Source: Advenella incenata (GTDB taxonomy: Bacteria; Pseudomonadota; Gammaproteobacteria; Burkholderiales; Burkholderiaceae_B). Taken from it: a stretch of 64,000 nt of DNA. The stretch lies in contig NZ_SHKO01000001.1 of NCBI RefSeq assembly GCF_004217095.1, positions 1,736,001 to 1,800,000 on the forward strand, read 5' to 3'. The position numbers and the translations under genes are program-made. Below the pieces are notes generated by a model. It saw only the letters and a program-made list of their open reading frames with translations. It did not search any database and was not told where the DNA came from. Of the stretch, positions 16,721 to 26,155 are shown one piece after another. Position 1 is the first letter of the stretch. The number at the start of each line of letters is the position of its first letter.

Positions 16721-17464
16721 ATGTTTAACAGTCAAATTGGCGGCGGCGACGCCCATTCTATTTCAGTCCGTGGTCATGACCTGGTCAATGATCTTTTCAA
16801 TCGTGATTTTGTCGATGTCCTTGCGCTGGAGTTGCTGGGGCAGTTTCCAACCCCTGAGCTAAAGCGCATGCTCAACCTTTTTTTGGTTAGTGCCACGGAT
16901 CACGGCCTGACCCCCAGCGCACTGTCGGCACGCCTGACCTTGCACGGTGCACCCGAATCTATGCAAGGGGCGCTGGCAGCCGGGCTTCTGGGCGCCGGTT
17001 CACGCTTTCTGGGCGTCATTGAATATTCAGCACGCTTTTTGCGCGACGCGCTGCCGCAGCAAGACAGTTACACAGATGAGGAGCTGCGGCATTTTGCCGA
17101 GGAATGTGTCAAGGTTAATAAGGCAGCCAAACGCAAAATTCCCGGCGTGGGACATCCCATCCACGTAGATGGCGACCCCAGATGCGAGAGGATGTTTGAG
17201 ATCGCCAGGGACTGCGGCTTTTATGGCAGCTATTCGCGCTTTGCCGTAGAACTGGCCGCTGCTGCCGCGCGCCAGTCTGGACGTAAAATTCCCCTGAACG
17301 CCACGGGCGCAAAAGGTGCGATTGTGCTTGACATGGGGTTGACACCCGAGTTGGGCAAGGCACTTACGATGATCGGGCGCTCTGTCGGCCTGATGGCTCA
17401 CATTATAGAGGAGCAGCAAAATCCTATCGGACAAAAGGTTTGGGACATGGCTTCTGGCACATAG
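16721..17464 (+). CDS. Citryl-CoA lyase / citrate-synthase-like protein
   Basis: 247 residues, about the size of a citrate-synthase C-terminal core rather than a full ~430-residue synthase. Recognisable parts are LHGAPESMQGALAAGLLGAGSRFLG, KRKIPGVGHPIHVDGDPR (the His-containing GHP motif) and LNATGAKGAIVLDMGLTPELGKAL. Proteins of this type are annotated as citryl-CoA lyase and act on C-C bonds of CoA thioesters. Next to an acyl-CoA synthetase, a hydratase and an SDR, it may do the final cleavage releasing acetyl-CoA from an activated hydroxyacid. The exact substrate is inference. Confidence 0.82.
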   Translation: MFNSQIGGGDAHSISVRGHDLVNDLFNRDFVDVLALELLGQFPTPELKRMLNLFLVSATDHGLTPSALSARLTLHGAPESMQGALAAGLLGAGSRFLGVIEYSARFLRDALPQQDSYTDEELRHFAEECVKVNKAAKRKIPGVGHPIHVDGDPRCERMFEIARDCGFYGSYSRFAVELAAAAARQSGRKIPLNATGAKGAIVLDMGLTPELGKALTMIGRSVGLMAHIIEEQQNPIGQKVWDMASGT

Positions 17465-17473
17465 GACCGGAGA

Positions 17474-17495
17474 GTACAGGGCGATCGCCCTGTAC
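17474..17495. terminator. Bidirectional terminator between convergent genes
   Basis: A perfect 22-bp palindrome (half-site GTACAGGGCGA) sits between the convergent citryl-CoA lyase and ABC-receptor genes, followed on the plus strand by GTTTCATTTT. It probably ends both transcripts. Confidence 0.65.
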
Positions 17496-17521
17496 CGTTT
17501 CATTTTAAGAACTGCGCTGGC

Positions 17522-18733
17522 TCAGCTTTTCTTGACGCGCGGGCACGCGCTGTCAGCAAGGGATACGAACGCTTCCTCTCCAGGTATCGTGGAGAGTACT
17601 TTATAGTAGTCATAGGGGGCCTTTGACTCCTGCGGTGTTTTGACTTGCACCAGCGACAGATCCATAATGACACGGCCGTCTTCGGGTCGGACCCTGGCGT
17701 TTTTGATTAGCTTTGAGCCAATCGGCAAGTCGCTCATTGCTTTGGTAGCCTTGTCGCCATCAAAGCTGCCTGCCGCCTTGACGGCATTCAGATAGTGACT
17801 CACGCTCACATAGGTTAATGCCTGCACAACCGAGGGAGCACGTTTAAAGCCACTTTTCTGTTGCCAGCGGCGAGTCCAGGCGCGCGTATCTTCATTGGTA
17901 TCCCAGTAAAAGGCCGTCGGGAAGACCAAGCCTTTGGCCACCTCCAATCCCATGCCATCGACATCGTTGATAAAAGTGAGAAAGGTGGCCAGTTTTTGTT
18001 TTCCCGCTGTCAGGCCAAACTCCTGCGACTGCTTGGCCAGATTCACCAGGTCTCCTCCTGCGCTGGCAAGGCCGATCATATCTGCACCGGACGATTGTGC
18101 TTGCAGCAAAAAGGAAGAAAAATCCAGCGCCCCTAGTGGATGCCGGACACTACCCAGAACCTTGCCGCCTTCCTGGCTGATAAACTCGCTGGCATTTTTT
18201 TCCAGCGTTTTGCCAAAAATATAGTCGGTGGTGACGAAATACCATGTTTTTGCGCCCGCCTGGGCATTGCTGCGAACCACGGCTTTGGCCAGCGCATAGG
18301 TGTCGGGTGCCCATTGCGTGGTGGTTGCAGCGCATTGTGCGCCGGCGAAATCTGCGGCAAAGCCGCCGCTGATCAGTGCCGCTTTATTCTTTTCCCGGGC
18401 AATGGCAGCCGCAGCCAACCCGGTAGAGCTGGCGCCACCGTCGACCACCGCAACCAGATTCTTGGTATCAAACCAGCTGCGCACGAGTTGTCCGGCAATG
18501 TCGACCTTGTTTTGGGTATCGCCACCAATCACTTCGATTTTCTTGCCCAATACTTCACCGCCGAAATCCTCGACGGCCATCCTGGCGGCCACTTCGGAGC
18601 CCAGGCCGCCCAGATCGGCATAAATGCCTGATCGGTCGTTGGAGACACCAATCCGCACAACGGAATTGTCTGCTGCTGCGGCACTCATGACACATGAACC
18701 GAATAACGCTGTTAATAGAATGTTGAATTTCAC
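17522..18733 (-). CDS. Branched-chain-type ABC transporter substrate-binding protein
   Basis: 403 residues from a GTG at 18733 with GGAG six bases upstream; this start puts the signal peptide VKFNILLTALFGSCVMSAAAA at the N-terminus, whereas farther upstream starts would bury it. The mature protein has the Peripla_BP_6 fold: VRIGVSNDRSGIYADLGGLGSEVAARMAVEDFGG, VDGGASSTGLAAAAIAREKNKA, TWYFVTTDYIFGK. Substrates of the family are amino acids, amides or aromatic acids. No permease or ATPase genes are adjacent, so it must work with a distant transporter. Confidence 0.9.
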   Translation of the reverse strand: MKFNILLTALFGSCVMSAAAADNSVVRIGVSNDRSGIYADLGGLGSEVAARMAVEDFGGEVLGKKIEVIGGDTQNKVDIAGQLVRSWFDTKNLVAVVDGGASSTGLAAAAIAREKNKAALISGGFAADFAGAQCAATTTQWAPDTYALAKAVVRSNAQAGAKTWYFVTTDYIFGKTLEKNASEFISQEGGKVLGSVRHPLGALDFSSFLLQAQSSGADMIGLASAGGDLVNLAKQSQEFGLTAGKQKLATFLTFINDVDGMGLEVAKGLVFPTAFYWDTNEDTRAWTRRWQQKSGFKRAPSVVQALTYVSVSHYLNAVKAAGSFDGDKATKAMSDLPIGSKLIKNARVRPEDGRVIMDLSLVQVKTPQESKAPYDYYKVLSTIPGEEAFVSLADSACPRVKKS

Positions 18734-18974
18734 TGCAGTCTCCGTCACCAATGTTGTTAGATTTGAATCGGCCATTATTCCCACTCGCTTGAGCGAGTGT
18801 CAATCGGGGTTTTTCTCGGCTATCGGGTATTTTCAAATCATGGATCGGGTGAGCGGTATGGCCGACGCAGATCACCGCTTCTGGTTGGCACGGCGTTTTG
18901 TCCCATATTGTGCTTTGATTGGAGTGGCTTTATTTCAAGCTTGATAACGTCTCTGGAAGTGTCTTTCCAATCGC

Positions 18975-19619
18975 TTATCGGTTTTCCTTGGTGTTGTCGC
19001 TTCTAACGGCGTAGATTGTTTGCTGCATGTTCTGCCGGGCAACGGGCTCCAGTGGAGCGAAATCCGGTAAAAGGAAGATCTGCGCTCGTTTACACAGCGC
19101 TTCAAAGAAAGCGGCGCGCTTTTCGTAATAATCCTGGGTATCGCGTACCAGGTGTTGAACTTCCCGGAAAACCGCTTCGCTATCGGCGTGAAACTGCTCC
19201 CAGTGGGCACCAAGGCCAGACAAATCCAGATCAAGCACCAGGCGGGATGAATGATGGCTGGCGGTGTGACTGATCGTGTCGTGAATAATGGTCACCGCCT
19301 CGTCGACAACTTGGGCCGGTACAAGCCCACCATGGGCATGCTGGCGCAACAGGAGCGCCGACAGCATTTCGTTTTGCCCATTGGTCGAGCCTGGGATATA
19401 AACGACGTCATGGTACAGGATAGCCAGTGCCTGCGCGCGGCTGGGCGTGATGTTTTTTGCTGCTGCCATCTTGAACATGCGCTGGATGTGCTCGAGCCCA
19501 TGGTAATGGCGTTCGGGTTCCATGTAGCGATCTATTACACGATCCAGTATCTCGCTGCTAAGCCCGGTAAGTTCGCGTATGGCGCTTATGATGTCAGATT
19601 TCATTGAGTGAGCGTGCAT
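18975..19619 (-). CDS. HD-superfamily metal-dependent phosphohydrolase
   Basis: About 214 residues (ATG at 19619, or MKSDI at 19604; neither has a clear ribosome-binding site). Metal-binding signatures of the COG4339 group are visible: RHYHGLEHIQRMF, ILYHDVVYIP (HD pair) and NGQNEMLSALL, with HDTISHTASH later. The family is predicted to cleave phosphate esters; substrates are unknown. It stands alone between the ABC receptor and the two-component system. Confidence 0.82.
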   Translation of the reverse strand: MHAHSMKSDIISAIRELTGLSSEILDRVIDRYMEPERHYHGLEHIQRMFKMAAAKNITPSRAQALAILYHDVVYIPGSTNGQNEMLSALLLRQHAHGGLVPAQVVDEAVTIIHDTISHTASHHSSRLVLDLDLSGLGAHWEQFHADSEAVFREVQHLVRDTQDYYEKRAAFFEALCKRAQIFLLPDFAPLEPVARQNMQQTIYAVRSDNTKENR

Positions 19620-19877
19620 AAATAATATTCCAATCATAATAGTACTCGCGTCACGCGCATCCGGGTAACATTGTCTATAGCATATATCGAATAGACTAGG
19701 CAATAGTCACCCCTGTCAGTTTCACCAACGCGTTCATTTTTCTATCTCACCGTGATGGTAATCCTTGGGGGCTGGTCACTTCCTCCGGCATGGGCTGTCA
19801 CAAAGATGGCGGACAGGTTTGGTCGCCAGTAGGGATCAATTAACTAAGTTTTGAGTAAGGTAATGCTTGGCTACCAC

Positions 19878-20576
19878 TCAACCGTCTTTCTCCTGGGCAT
19901 TAATCATATAGCCAAAGCCTCTTGCGGTGTGCAGCAGGGCTGGTTCACCCTCATGCTCTATTTTTGATCGCAGATAGCGAATATATACATCGACCACTTT
20001 GGTGCCCGGGTCAAAATCCATGCGCCAAACGTCACGCAGCAACTGGGCTCTGCTCACGACAATCCCGGCATGTTCCATCAGGTATGCGAGCAAGGCGAAC
20101 TCCTTGGCTGTGAGTTCGATCCGCCGCTGGCCGCGATGCGCCGTCTTTGTGCGGAAATCGAGTTGCAGGTTGCCTACTTGCAGCTGCATTGTCGAGCGAC
20201 GCAATTGCAGACCGCGACGCAGCAGCGCCTGCATACGCGCAACCAATTCGTCAAAGGCAAACGGTTTTGTCAGATAGTCATCAGCGCCCCGGTTTAAGCC
20301 GGTGATGCGATCGTGCAGCTCAGCCTTGGCAGTCAACATCAGGATCATGCTTTGGCATCCATCTGCCCGTAATCGCGAGCAAACTTCGATCCCTTCCAGT
20401 TTCGGCAGCATGACGTCCAAAACGATCAAATCGAAATCTCCATCGCGTGCTGTCTCGTAACCATGCAGACCGTCGCGCGAAACGCCAACATCGTAACCTT
20501 CGGCCCTCAGGCCTTTTTCCAGAAACGAGATAATCCGTGGATCGTCTTCAATCAGCAGGACCTTGGCGATATTCAT
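19878..20576 (-). CDS. OmpR/PhoB-type response regulator
   Basis: 232 residues. The receiver domain has acidic residues in LLIEDDPRI, the phospho-acceptor Asp in LIVLDVMLPK, and Lys in DYLTKPFAF. The C-terminal winged helix (IELTAKEFALLAYLMEHAGIVVSRAQLL...DVYIRYLRSKIE) marks the OmpR class. Its ATG overlaps the stop of the histidine kinase by 4 bp, so kinase and regulator form a coupled pair. Signal and regulon are unknown. Confidence 0.93.
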   Translation of the reverse strand: MNIAKVLLIEDDPRIISFLEKGLRAEGYDVGVSRDGLHGYETARDGDFDLIVLDVMLPKLEGIEVCSRLRADGCQSMILMLTAKAELHDRITGLNRGADDYLTKPFAFDELVARMQALLRRGLQLRRSTMQLQVGNLQLDFRTKTAHRGQRRIELTAKEFALLAYLMEHAGIVVSRAQLLRDVWRMDFDPGTKVVDVYIRYLRSKIEHEGEPALLHTARGFGYMINAQEKDG

Positions 20577-22183
20577 GTTTTTTTCCCCAGAGGCAAGCGA
20601 ATGGTGAGCGTTGAACCTTTACCGACTGTGCTGCTGAAATTGATGCTGCCATTATGCTTGTCCACAATCCAGCGAGCGATGGGCAAACCCAGACCAGTTC
20701 CGACTTTCCAGCGTTTCTGCGCCAGCGTGCCACGATAAAAACGATGGAAAATATAAGGTACGTCGTCGGATGGGCAACCCACACCCTGATCCTTGATCGA
20801 CAGTTCTGCCATCTGGCCATCGGACCGAATATAAATGCAAATTGTGGTGTCGGACAGGGAGTATTTGATAGCATTGTCCAGCGCGATCATGATTGCTTGT
20901 TTCAGGCGTACTATGTCACAAAAAATGCTGACGATTTGCTTGGGATCATCACAACATATGACAAGTTTGATGTCGCGGCTTTGCGCCAGCACATGGATGT
21001 CATCCATAGCTGCCTGGGCAATCTCATGCAAGTCAATCAGTTTCTTCTCGAAATGTATGTCGTCGCCTTCGGAACGAGCAACAAATAGCAGATCTTCTAT
21101 GAGCTGAGTCATCTCCTCGGCACGGGCAACAATCGCCGTCAACGATTCACGGTACAGGGATTCCGATTGCGTTTTTCCTCGAAGTGCAATTTCCGCTTCA
21201 CCACGCACGGCGGTCAGGGAAGTGCGCAGTTCGTGGCTGATATCGCCAAGGAACCGCACGCGTTGCTGGTCAACCTGGGTCAGGCGCTGGTTGGCTTGCG
21301 CCAGATCCTGCGTGCGCTGTGCAACTTCTTCTTCAAGTTTGTTTTTGGCGCTGGTCAGCATGGCATGTTGCATCTGTAGCTGCGTAGCCATTGCATCAAA
21401 ACTGTGCGATAGTTCACCGAACTCGTCGCGGGCCTGGCTACCGATGCGATACTGGAGCGAGCCATGTTCAATTGCGCGGGTTCCGGCGGTCAAAGCACGA
21501 ATCGGACGATTGATGGACCGTGTTAGAAAATGGCTGGACACAAACGTCAATGATAGCAGGATTGCCAGTAACGTCAGCATCGTTGCGGTCACATTGCGTT
21601 GCAGTTGTCCGGCAGCGGCTTCCAGTTTGGCGACCTCGCGACGTTTGGCTTGCGCGCTCTTGGCCACGAGTTGTTCAAACTCCCGGTCCAGGCGGTTTTC
21701 GATCTCGATGCGGAACAGGACGATGGCATCGTCACGTTTGCCGGCTGAGTATAAGGCAAGAAGTCGTTCAACCGAGTCGTTGATGTCGTCCATCAATAAG
21801 CCCATGCGGGTATAGCGCGACGGCGCGGCGCGATCGTCAGCACGAGGGCCATTTTTAAGGTCTATGGCTTGCAGGCGCTGAAAAGAATTGTGCACGTCGT
21901 TGCGGGCACTTTGAAAGTCGGAAAGCTCCGACGGGCCCATCAATATGAGTTCGGCTATTTGTTCAGAGTAGCGGTTTGCGTCAACAGCAAGGCGTGCCGT
22001 CGCGGACAATTCCTTGCGGGCATCGGTTACCTGGTCCGCATAGCGCTTTGTCATATGCAAGGCGACGATCGAAGTGGCAGCCATGGCAATGACGGCAAAG
22101 GCCACAATGCACTGGAAAATCCAGATTCGGGTCTTGATGGTCAAATGGTTCTCGTCAATAAGATGGCGCGCATTGCGTCGCAC
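20573..22183 (-). CDS. Membrane sensor histidine kinase
   Basis: 536 residues from a GTG at 22183 with no clear ribosome-binding site. Transmembrane helices lie near 23-45 and 205-225, enclosing a ~160-residue helical periplasmic sensor. They are followed by HAMP, a dimerisation helix with the phospho-acceptor His in ISHELRTSLTAVRGE, and an ATPase domain with N-box LDNAIKYS, DQGVG and GTGLGLPIAR. The usual Pro of SHELRTPLT is Ser here. Transcribed with the response regulator that follows. Confidence 0.92.
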   Translation of the reverse strand: MRRNARHLIDENHLTIKTRIWIFQCIVAFAVIAMAATSIVALHMTKRYADQVTDARKELSATARLAVDANRYSEQIAELILMGPSELSDFQSARNDVHNSFQRLQAIDLKNGPRADDRAAPSRYTRMGLLMDDINDSVERLLALYSAGKRDDAIVLFRIEIENRLDREFEQLVAKSAQAKRREVAKLEAAAGQLQRNVTATMLTLLAILLSLTFVSSHFLTRSINRPIRALTAGTRAIEHGSLQYRIGSQARDEFGELSHSFDAMATQLQMQHAMLTSAKNKLEEEVAQRTQDLAQANQRLTQVDQQRVRFLGDISHELRTSLTAVRGEAEIALRGKTQSESLYRESLTAIVARAEEMTQLIEDLLFVARSEGDDIHFEKKLIDLHEIAQAAMDDIHVLAQSRDIKLVICCDDPKQIVSIFCDIVRLKQAIMIALDNAIKYSLSDTTICIYIRSDGQMAELSIKDQGVGCPSDDVPYIFHRFYRGTLAQKRWKVGTGLGLPIARWIVDKHNGSINFSSTVGKGSTLTIRLPLGKKT

Positions 22184-22255
22184 CCGATAGGTAATCGTGC
22201 TGGATGATTACCAATTCATGGCAGACGCAATAGCGGCAAACTTATAAGCGTACAG

Positions 22256-23914
22256 TCATTTCTTGCAACACTCTGTTGTGTTGTTTTTATATATATGAAG
22301 ACCTGTAACATCCATATGCCAAATGGCATCCGCAGCAGCCAGCCATCGTGGATCGCTTGTAACCAATAAAACGGTTGCACTGTTGTTTTGCAGCACAGGA
22401 GCCAGGGTCTCGGTTCGTACGGTATCGAGCAAGGCATCGGCATCGTCAATCAGTAGCAAACGCGGTGCGCCCATAATGGCCCTGGCAATGATTAAACGTT
22501 GCCGCGTGGCCGCGGGAATATCCGTAGCATGTTCTGCGATCCGGGTGGCCAGGCCCCGGGGCAAGGCGTCGATCGCTTGGGTCAATCCGCATAATTGCAG
22601 GGTCTGATCTATTTCGGCTTCGGTCGCCGAACGGGCACGATATGTGAGATTGCGACGGATTGAGCCGCGTAGCAAGGGCAGGCTGGGTGAAATGGTTCCC
22701 ACCGCTTGTCTGATGGAGTTAAGATCATGTTCGCTCAGATTCTGACCATCCAGGCATACCGTGCCCTGGGCGGGATCGAACATACGTGTGGCCAGGGCCA
22801 GTAGCGTAGACTTTCCGGTGCCACTGGCGCCGGTGATCGCGATAAGCGTGCCGGCCTGAGCTTGCGCATTGATCTGTTCAAATACGCCCTCTACCGAGAC
22901 ATCCTTGAGTACAAGTTGGCCAGGGCCGGCAGACAGCGGTGGTAATGGCTGGCCGGAATCCAGGCTGGGCAATTGCAGGAATCTGCCCAGAACATCCCGT
23001 GCTGCCCGGAAATTTTGCAAAAATACAAATACTCGGCTCAAATCGCGTATCGGTGAGTCCAGAAGATTGACAATAAGGACGGAAGCCAGCAGTGTGCCCC
23101 AGTCAATGCGTTCGGCTTGTAGCATGCTGGTAGCCAATACCAGTGCTGTTAATATGGGTGAGATTGCATCGGGCAAAGCGCGTAGCAGGCTTGCCAGGTG
23201 AATTTGCGAGACTGCCGCATCGGCGAGTCGCTTGCTCTGTTTTTTCAATCGCGCGCGTTCGCCGCGCGCACGTCCGAACACGCGAACAGGGGACGACGCG
23301 CCCAGCCGTTCGCCCAGGTTGGCGGCCAATCGACCGCGTTCGCTACGCAGTTTGCGCACGCGTTTATATAGTGGCGTGCCGGCAACGGCGAGCAATGCCA
23401 GGGCGATGGCAATCACGATGGCGACGCATGCCGCAATGAGTGGGCTTAGCCAGGCCAGGACCGTGATCGCAGCCGTGATGGTGATCGCCGAGACAAGCAA
23501 ACCGGCAAGCCCGCGACCGACCCAGTCATTGAGCGCGTTCAGGTCCGCTACAAAACGAACCATCATCACCCCTTGCGTGCGTTTCTGCAAAACACGGCTT
23601 GGCAGATTATTGACATGATCGAACAGCAATAGCCGGGTTGCCATCAGATAGCTTTGTCCCATTTTTTCTGCTGTCGCCCGTTCGATCACGCGCAGCCACA
23701 TCAACATAAGACCGAATAGGGCAACGGCCATCGCATTTGCCATTATCCAGTGTGGCGCGACAGGGGCGTGGTGCAGGCCATCGAAACCTTGTCGCGTGGC
23801 TAGGGCAATGCCGCTCATGAGCGCTGCCTGCGCCAGGCCATTGGCAAGAAGCCAGGCCATCAGCTTGCGTCGGGAGTCGGCCAAAATGGGCGGTAGCGGC
23901 CCATGTCCCTTCAT
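22256..23914 (-). CDS. ABC exporter-type subunit with degenerate ATPase motifs
   Basis: 552 residues: six-helix ABC transmembrane domain (about 20-310) fused to an ATPase domain (335-540). Walker A GASGTGKST (362-370) is intact, but other motifs are not: the signature is DIPAATRQR instead of LSGGQ-QR (465-473), Walker B ends LLLIDDAD with Asp for the catalytic Glu (491), the H-loop is VTSDP with Ser for His (520), and the Q-loop Gln is absent (ISPSLPL, 408-414). It may bind ATP but is unlikely to hydrolyse it normally, as in degenerate halves of asymmetric ABC dimers. Its ATG overlaps the stop of the P-loop protein gene upstream by 4 bp. Confidence 0.85.
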   Translation of the reverse strand: MKGHGPLPPILADSRRKLMAWLLANGLAQAALMSGIALATRQGFDGLHHAPVAPHWIMANAMAVALFGLMLMWLRVIERATAEKMGQSYLMATRLLLFDHVNNLPSRVLQKRTQGVMMVRFVADLNALNDWVGRGLAGLLVSAITITAAITVLAWLSPLIAACVAIVIAIALALLAVAGTPLYKRVRKLRSERGRLAANLGERLGASSPVRVFGRARGERARLKKQSKRLADAAVSQIHLASLLRALPDAISPILTALVLATSMLQAERIDWGTLLASVLIVNLLDSPIRDLSRVFVFLQNFRAARDVLGRFLQLPSLDSGQPLPPLSAGPGQLVLKDVSVEGVFEQINAQAQAGTLIAITGASGTGKSTLLALATRMFDPAQGTVCLDGQNLSEHDLNSIRQAVGTISPSLPLLRGSIRRNLTYRARSATEAEIDQTLQLCGLTQAIDALPRGLATRIAEHATDIPAATRQRLIIARAIMGAPRLLLIDDADALLDTVRTETLAPVLQNNSATVLLVTSDPRWLAAADAIWHMDVTGLHIYKNNTTECCKK

Positions 23915-24960
23915 AGGCTTGCAGCCAGCGCGAATTGACTGCTTGTCAAGTCTTCCAAAATTGCAGGATCCATGAGTTGATCAGGGCTGAGCACCATCAA
24001 TCCGACCGCTTCGGTGGCTTCCTGGATCGCCAGTGGTGCCATGGTGACCACACCGCTGAGTGCGATAACTCTCAATTGTTGCTGTATTAACCAGTCTACG
24101 CCTGCTTTGGCGCCTACTGCATCGCGAGCTGCATAGAAAACGCCGTCAACCAGATTTCGAAACTCATGCGACTGCAACAACAGACCGGTTTCTTGTTGAT
24201 ATATGCCATCGGCCACTTCGATGATTAGAATATCAATGTCGGAATTCATGGCATGGGACGTCAGTGTAGAGAATGCGCGCAATAGCTGGTTGCGCTCCAC
24301 CTTGTAGGTCGACACCATGCCGACTGATGTGAAATCAAGGGCTGGACGCGCACCGGCATCCATCATGCGCCACATATCTCCACCCGCACCCGTTCCGGTC
24401 ACCTTGACAGATCCGACGCGATAACCCGCAGCGATGAAACCACGGATAAGACTGACGGCCGTCGTGGTTTTGCCGGCGTTCATCGAAGAGCCGATCACTG
24501 CATATACGCGCGCAGTTTTGGCAGCATTGATGGGCGGCAGCGCTACGTCAGCGACATTGATTACTTGTCCATGTCGATTTGCCAGCAGTCCGATTGGGGC
24601 AATACGGGTTGCGATGCCAGTTTTTACGCTGCGCGACAGCACATTCGAGGCGATACCACCTGCAGCGACGAGGTCGCACGGATCAAGGTCATTGCGGATT
24701 TCCGCCTCAAACTGATCGGGCGCATAACGATGGCCATAGGCCACCACAATTTCATCACCGATAAATAAGCTGGAACGCCGACCGTCGCGCAACTCCAGTG
24801 CTTTGTGATGGCCTATCTTACGTACTTCTGCAAGCACCAGATCGCCAGGCCGGGGCTCAGCAGTGGTGATCAAGCCAGCAGCTTCCGATAGATTAATGTG
24901 TCGGGTTGTGTAAGCTGCTTTGCTGTGTAACAGCCGCTGATGCAAATTCAAATGATTCAT
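23911..24960 (-). CDS. P-loop NTPase of unknown function
   Basis: 349 residues from the ATG at 24960, with AGGAAA five bases upstream. The N-terminal ~100 residues look beta-rich (GDLVLAEVRKIGHHKALELRDGRR, then YGHRYAPDQFEAE and LVAAGGIAS). A P-loop domain follows with Walker A GSSMNAGKTTTA (157-168), of the simibi class used by MobB, dethiobiotin synthetase and cobyrinate amidase relatives. IDILIIEVADG could be a Walker-B-like acidic strand. Coupled by a 4-bp overlap to the degenerate ABC protein, so the two probably act together. I do not recognise a characterised homologue. Confidence 0.7.
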   Translation of the reverse strand: MNHLNLHQRLLHSKAAYTTRHINLSEAAGLITTAEPRPGDLVLAEVRKIGHHKALELRDGRRSSLFIGDEIVVAYGHRYAPDQFEAEIRNDLDPCDLVAAGGIASNVLSRSVKTGIATRIAPIGLLANRHGQVINVADVALPPINAAKTARVYAVIGSSMNAGKTTTAVSLIRGFIAAGYRVGSVKVTGTGAGGDMWRMMDAGARPALDFTSVGMVSTYKVERNQLLRAFSTLTSHAMNSDIDILIIEVADGIYQQETGLLLQSHEFRNLVDGVFYAARDAVGAKAGVDWLIQQQLRVIALSGVVTMAPLAIQEATEAVGLMVLSPDQLMDPAILEDLTSSQFALAASL

Positions 24961-25150
24961 GGAATTTCCTGGATGATTGCTTGTGAGATTCCAAGATAGC
25001 AATATGAGCAATGGCCAAGTTGAGAATTAGACAAGGGCTGGATTAAAAATTGGTAAGAATGGCCATATTGTCTTAATGAAATGCTACAACTTGATGGAGC
25101 TTGCCGGCTGACGCAAGTTGTTATGTCAATTTATTACTTGGAAATATGAT

Positions 25151-26155
25151 TTGAACCTGTCGCACGCTTTGGATTTGACGTATTTGCGTTACTTATGGTT
25201 AAACAATGATAGAGCCTGCACCTATATCAGCGATCATTCCCTGAATGAAACTTTGCCAAATATTCGCCGCGCCGTCCTGGTTGTGCATGGCATTGAACGG
25301 GATGGCTATCGATATTGGAAAGCGCTGGCGCGGGCTGCGCGTCGGGCAGGACCGTCTGTGGAGGAACAGACACTGCTGCTGGCACCACAATTTTTCGTGC
25401 GCAAGCAGGCCTTTCAGTGGGGGCTTGAGGCGAACACGCTTACCTGGCGCTCGCAAGCCTGGAAACAGGGTGATTTATCACGCAAGGGCGGGGTGAGCTC
25501 GTTTTCGACCATTGATGCTTTAATCCAGCAGCTTTTGTGCGCAGAGCGCTTTCCAGCCTTGGCGCAAATCGTCATTGTGGGGCATTCTGCAGGGGCGCAG
25601 TTTGTGCAGCGGTATGCCGCAGCCGGTCGCGGCGCCGGTTTGGCACGGATGCGCGGCATTGGTCTGCGCCATATTGTGGTTGGCCCATCCTCGTATCTGT
25701 ATTTGAATAATGCGCGTCGCGGTTTCGGGCCAGCCGAAGGTTTCGGCGAGCCTTGCGGGCAAACCGTTATGCATTGTCCTGATTATGACAATTATAAGTA
25801 TGGATTGCAGCATGCCAATGCCTACGTCAGGGCAATGGGCCCGGAGCGCATCCGGCGCGATTATGCCAGCAAAGAGGTGGTGTATCTGGTTGGAGAACAC
25901 GATGACCAGACGGATAACCAGCACCTGGACTGCAGCCAGGCGGCCATGTTGCAAGGGCATAATCGCGTGGACCGCTGTCTGGCCTATCGTGACCATCTTG
26001 TGGATTTGTACGGCGCGTTGCCGGTTTCGCATGCCTTCGAAGTTGTGCCGGGTTTAGGGCACGAAGGCCCACGCATCTTGCGCTCGCCTGCCGGACTGCG
26101 TTGGATTTTCGACGTTAGTAAGGCGGCGCGTGAAGCCAGGCGCGCGTCGGTTTAA
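25151..26155 (+). CDS. Alpha/beta hydrolase
   Basis: About 334 residues. No ATG exists in frame before the fold begins; TTG at 25151 (GGAAA about 7 bases upstream) or TTG at 25118 are the candidate starts. Core features are the strand IRRAVLVVHGIERDGYRYW, the nucleophile elbow VGHSAGAQFVQRYAAAGRG with catalytic Ser, a late Asp region (YLVGEHDDQTDNQ) and the catalytic-His region LGHEGPRIL. Substrate unknown. It converges with and overlaps by 4 bp the enolase-superfamily gene. Confidence 0.78.
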   Translation: MNLSHALDLTYLRYLWLNNDRACTYISDHSLNETLPNIRRAVLVVHGIERDGYRYWKALARAARRAGPSVEEQTLLLAPQFFVRKQAFQWGLEANTLTWRSQAWKQGDLSRKGGVSSFSTIDALIQQLLCAERFPALAQIVIVGHSAGAQFVQRYAAAGRGAGLARMRGIGLRHIVVGPSSYLYLNNARRGFGPAEGFGEPCGQTVMHCPDYDNYKYGLQHANAYVRAMGPERIRRDYASKEVVYLVGEHDDQTDNQHLDCSQAAMLQGHNRVDRCLAYRDHLVDLYGALPVSHAFEVVPGLGHEGPRILRSPAGLRWIFDVSKAAREARRASV

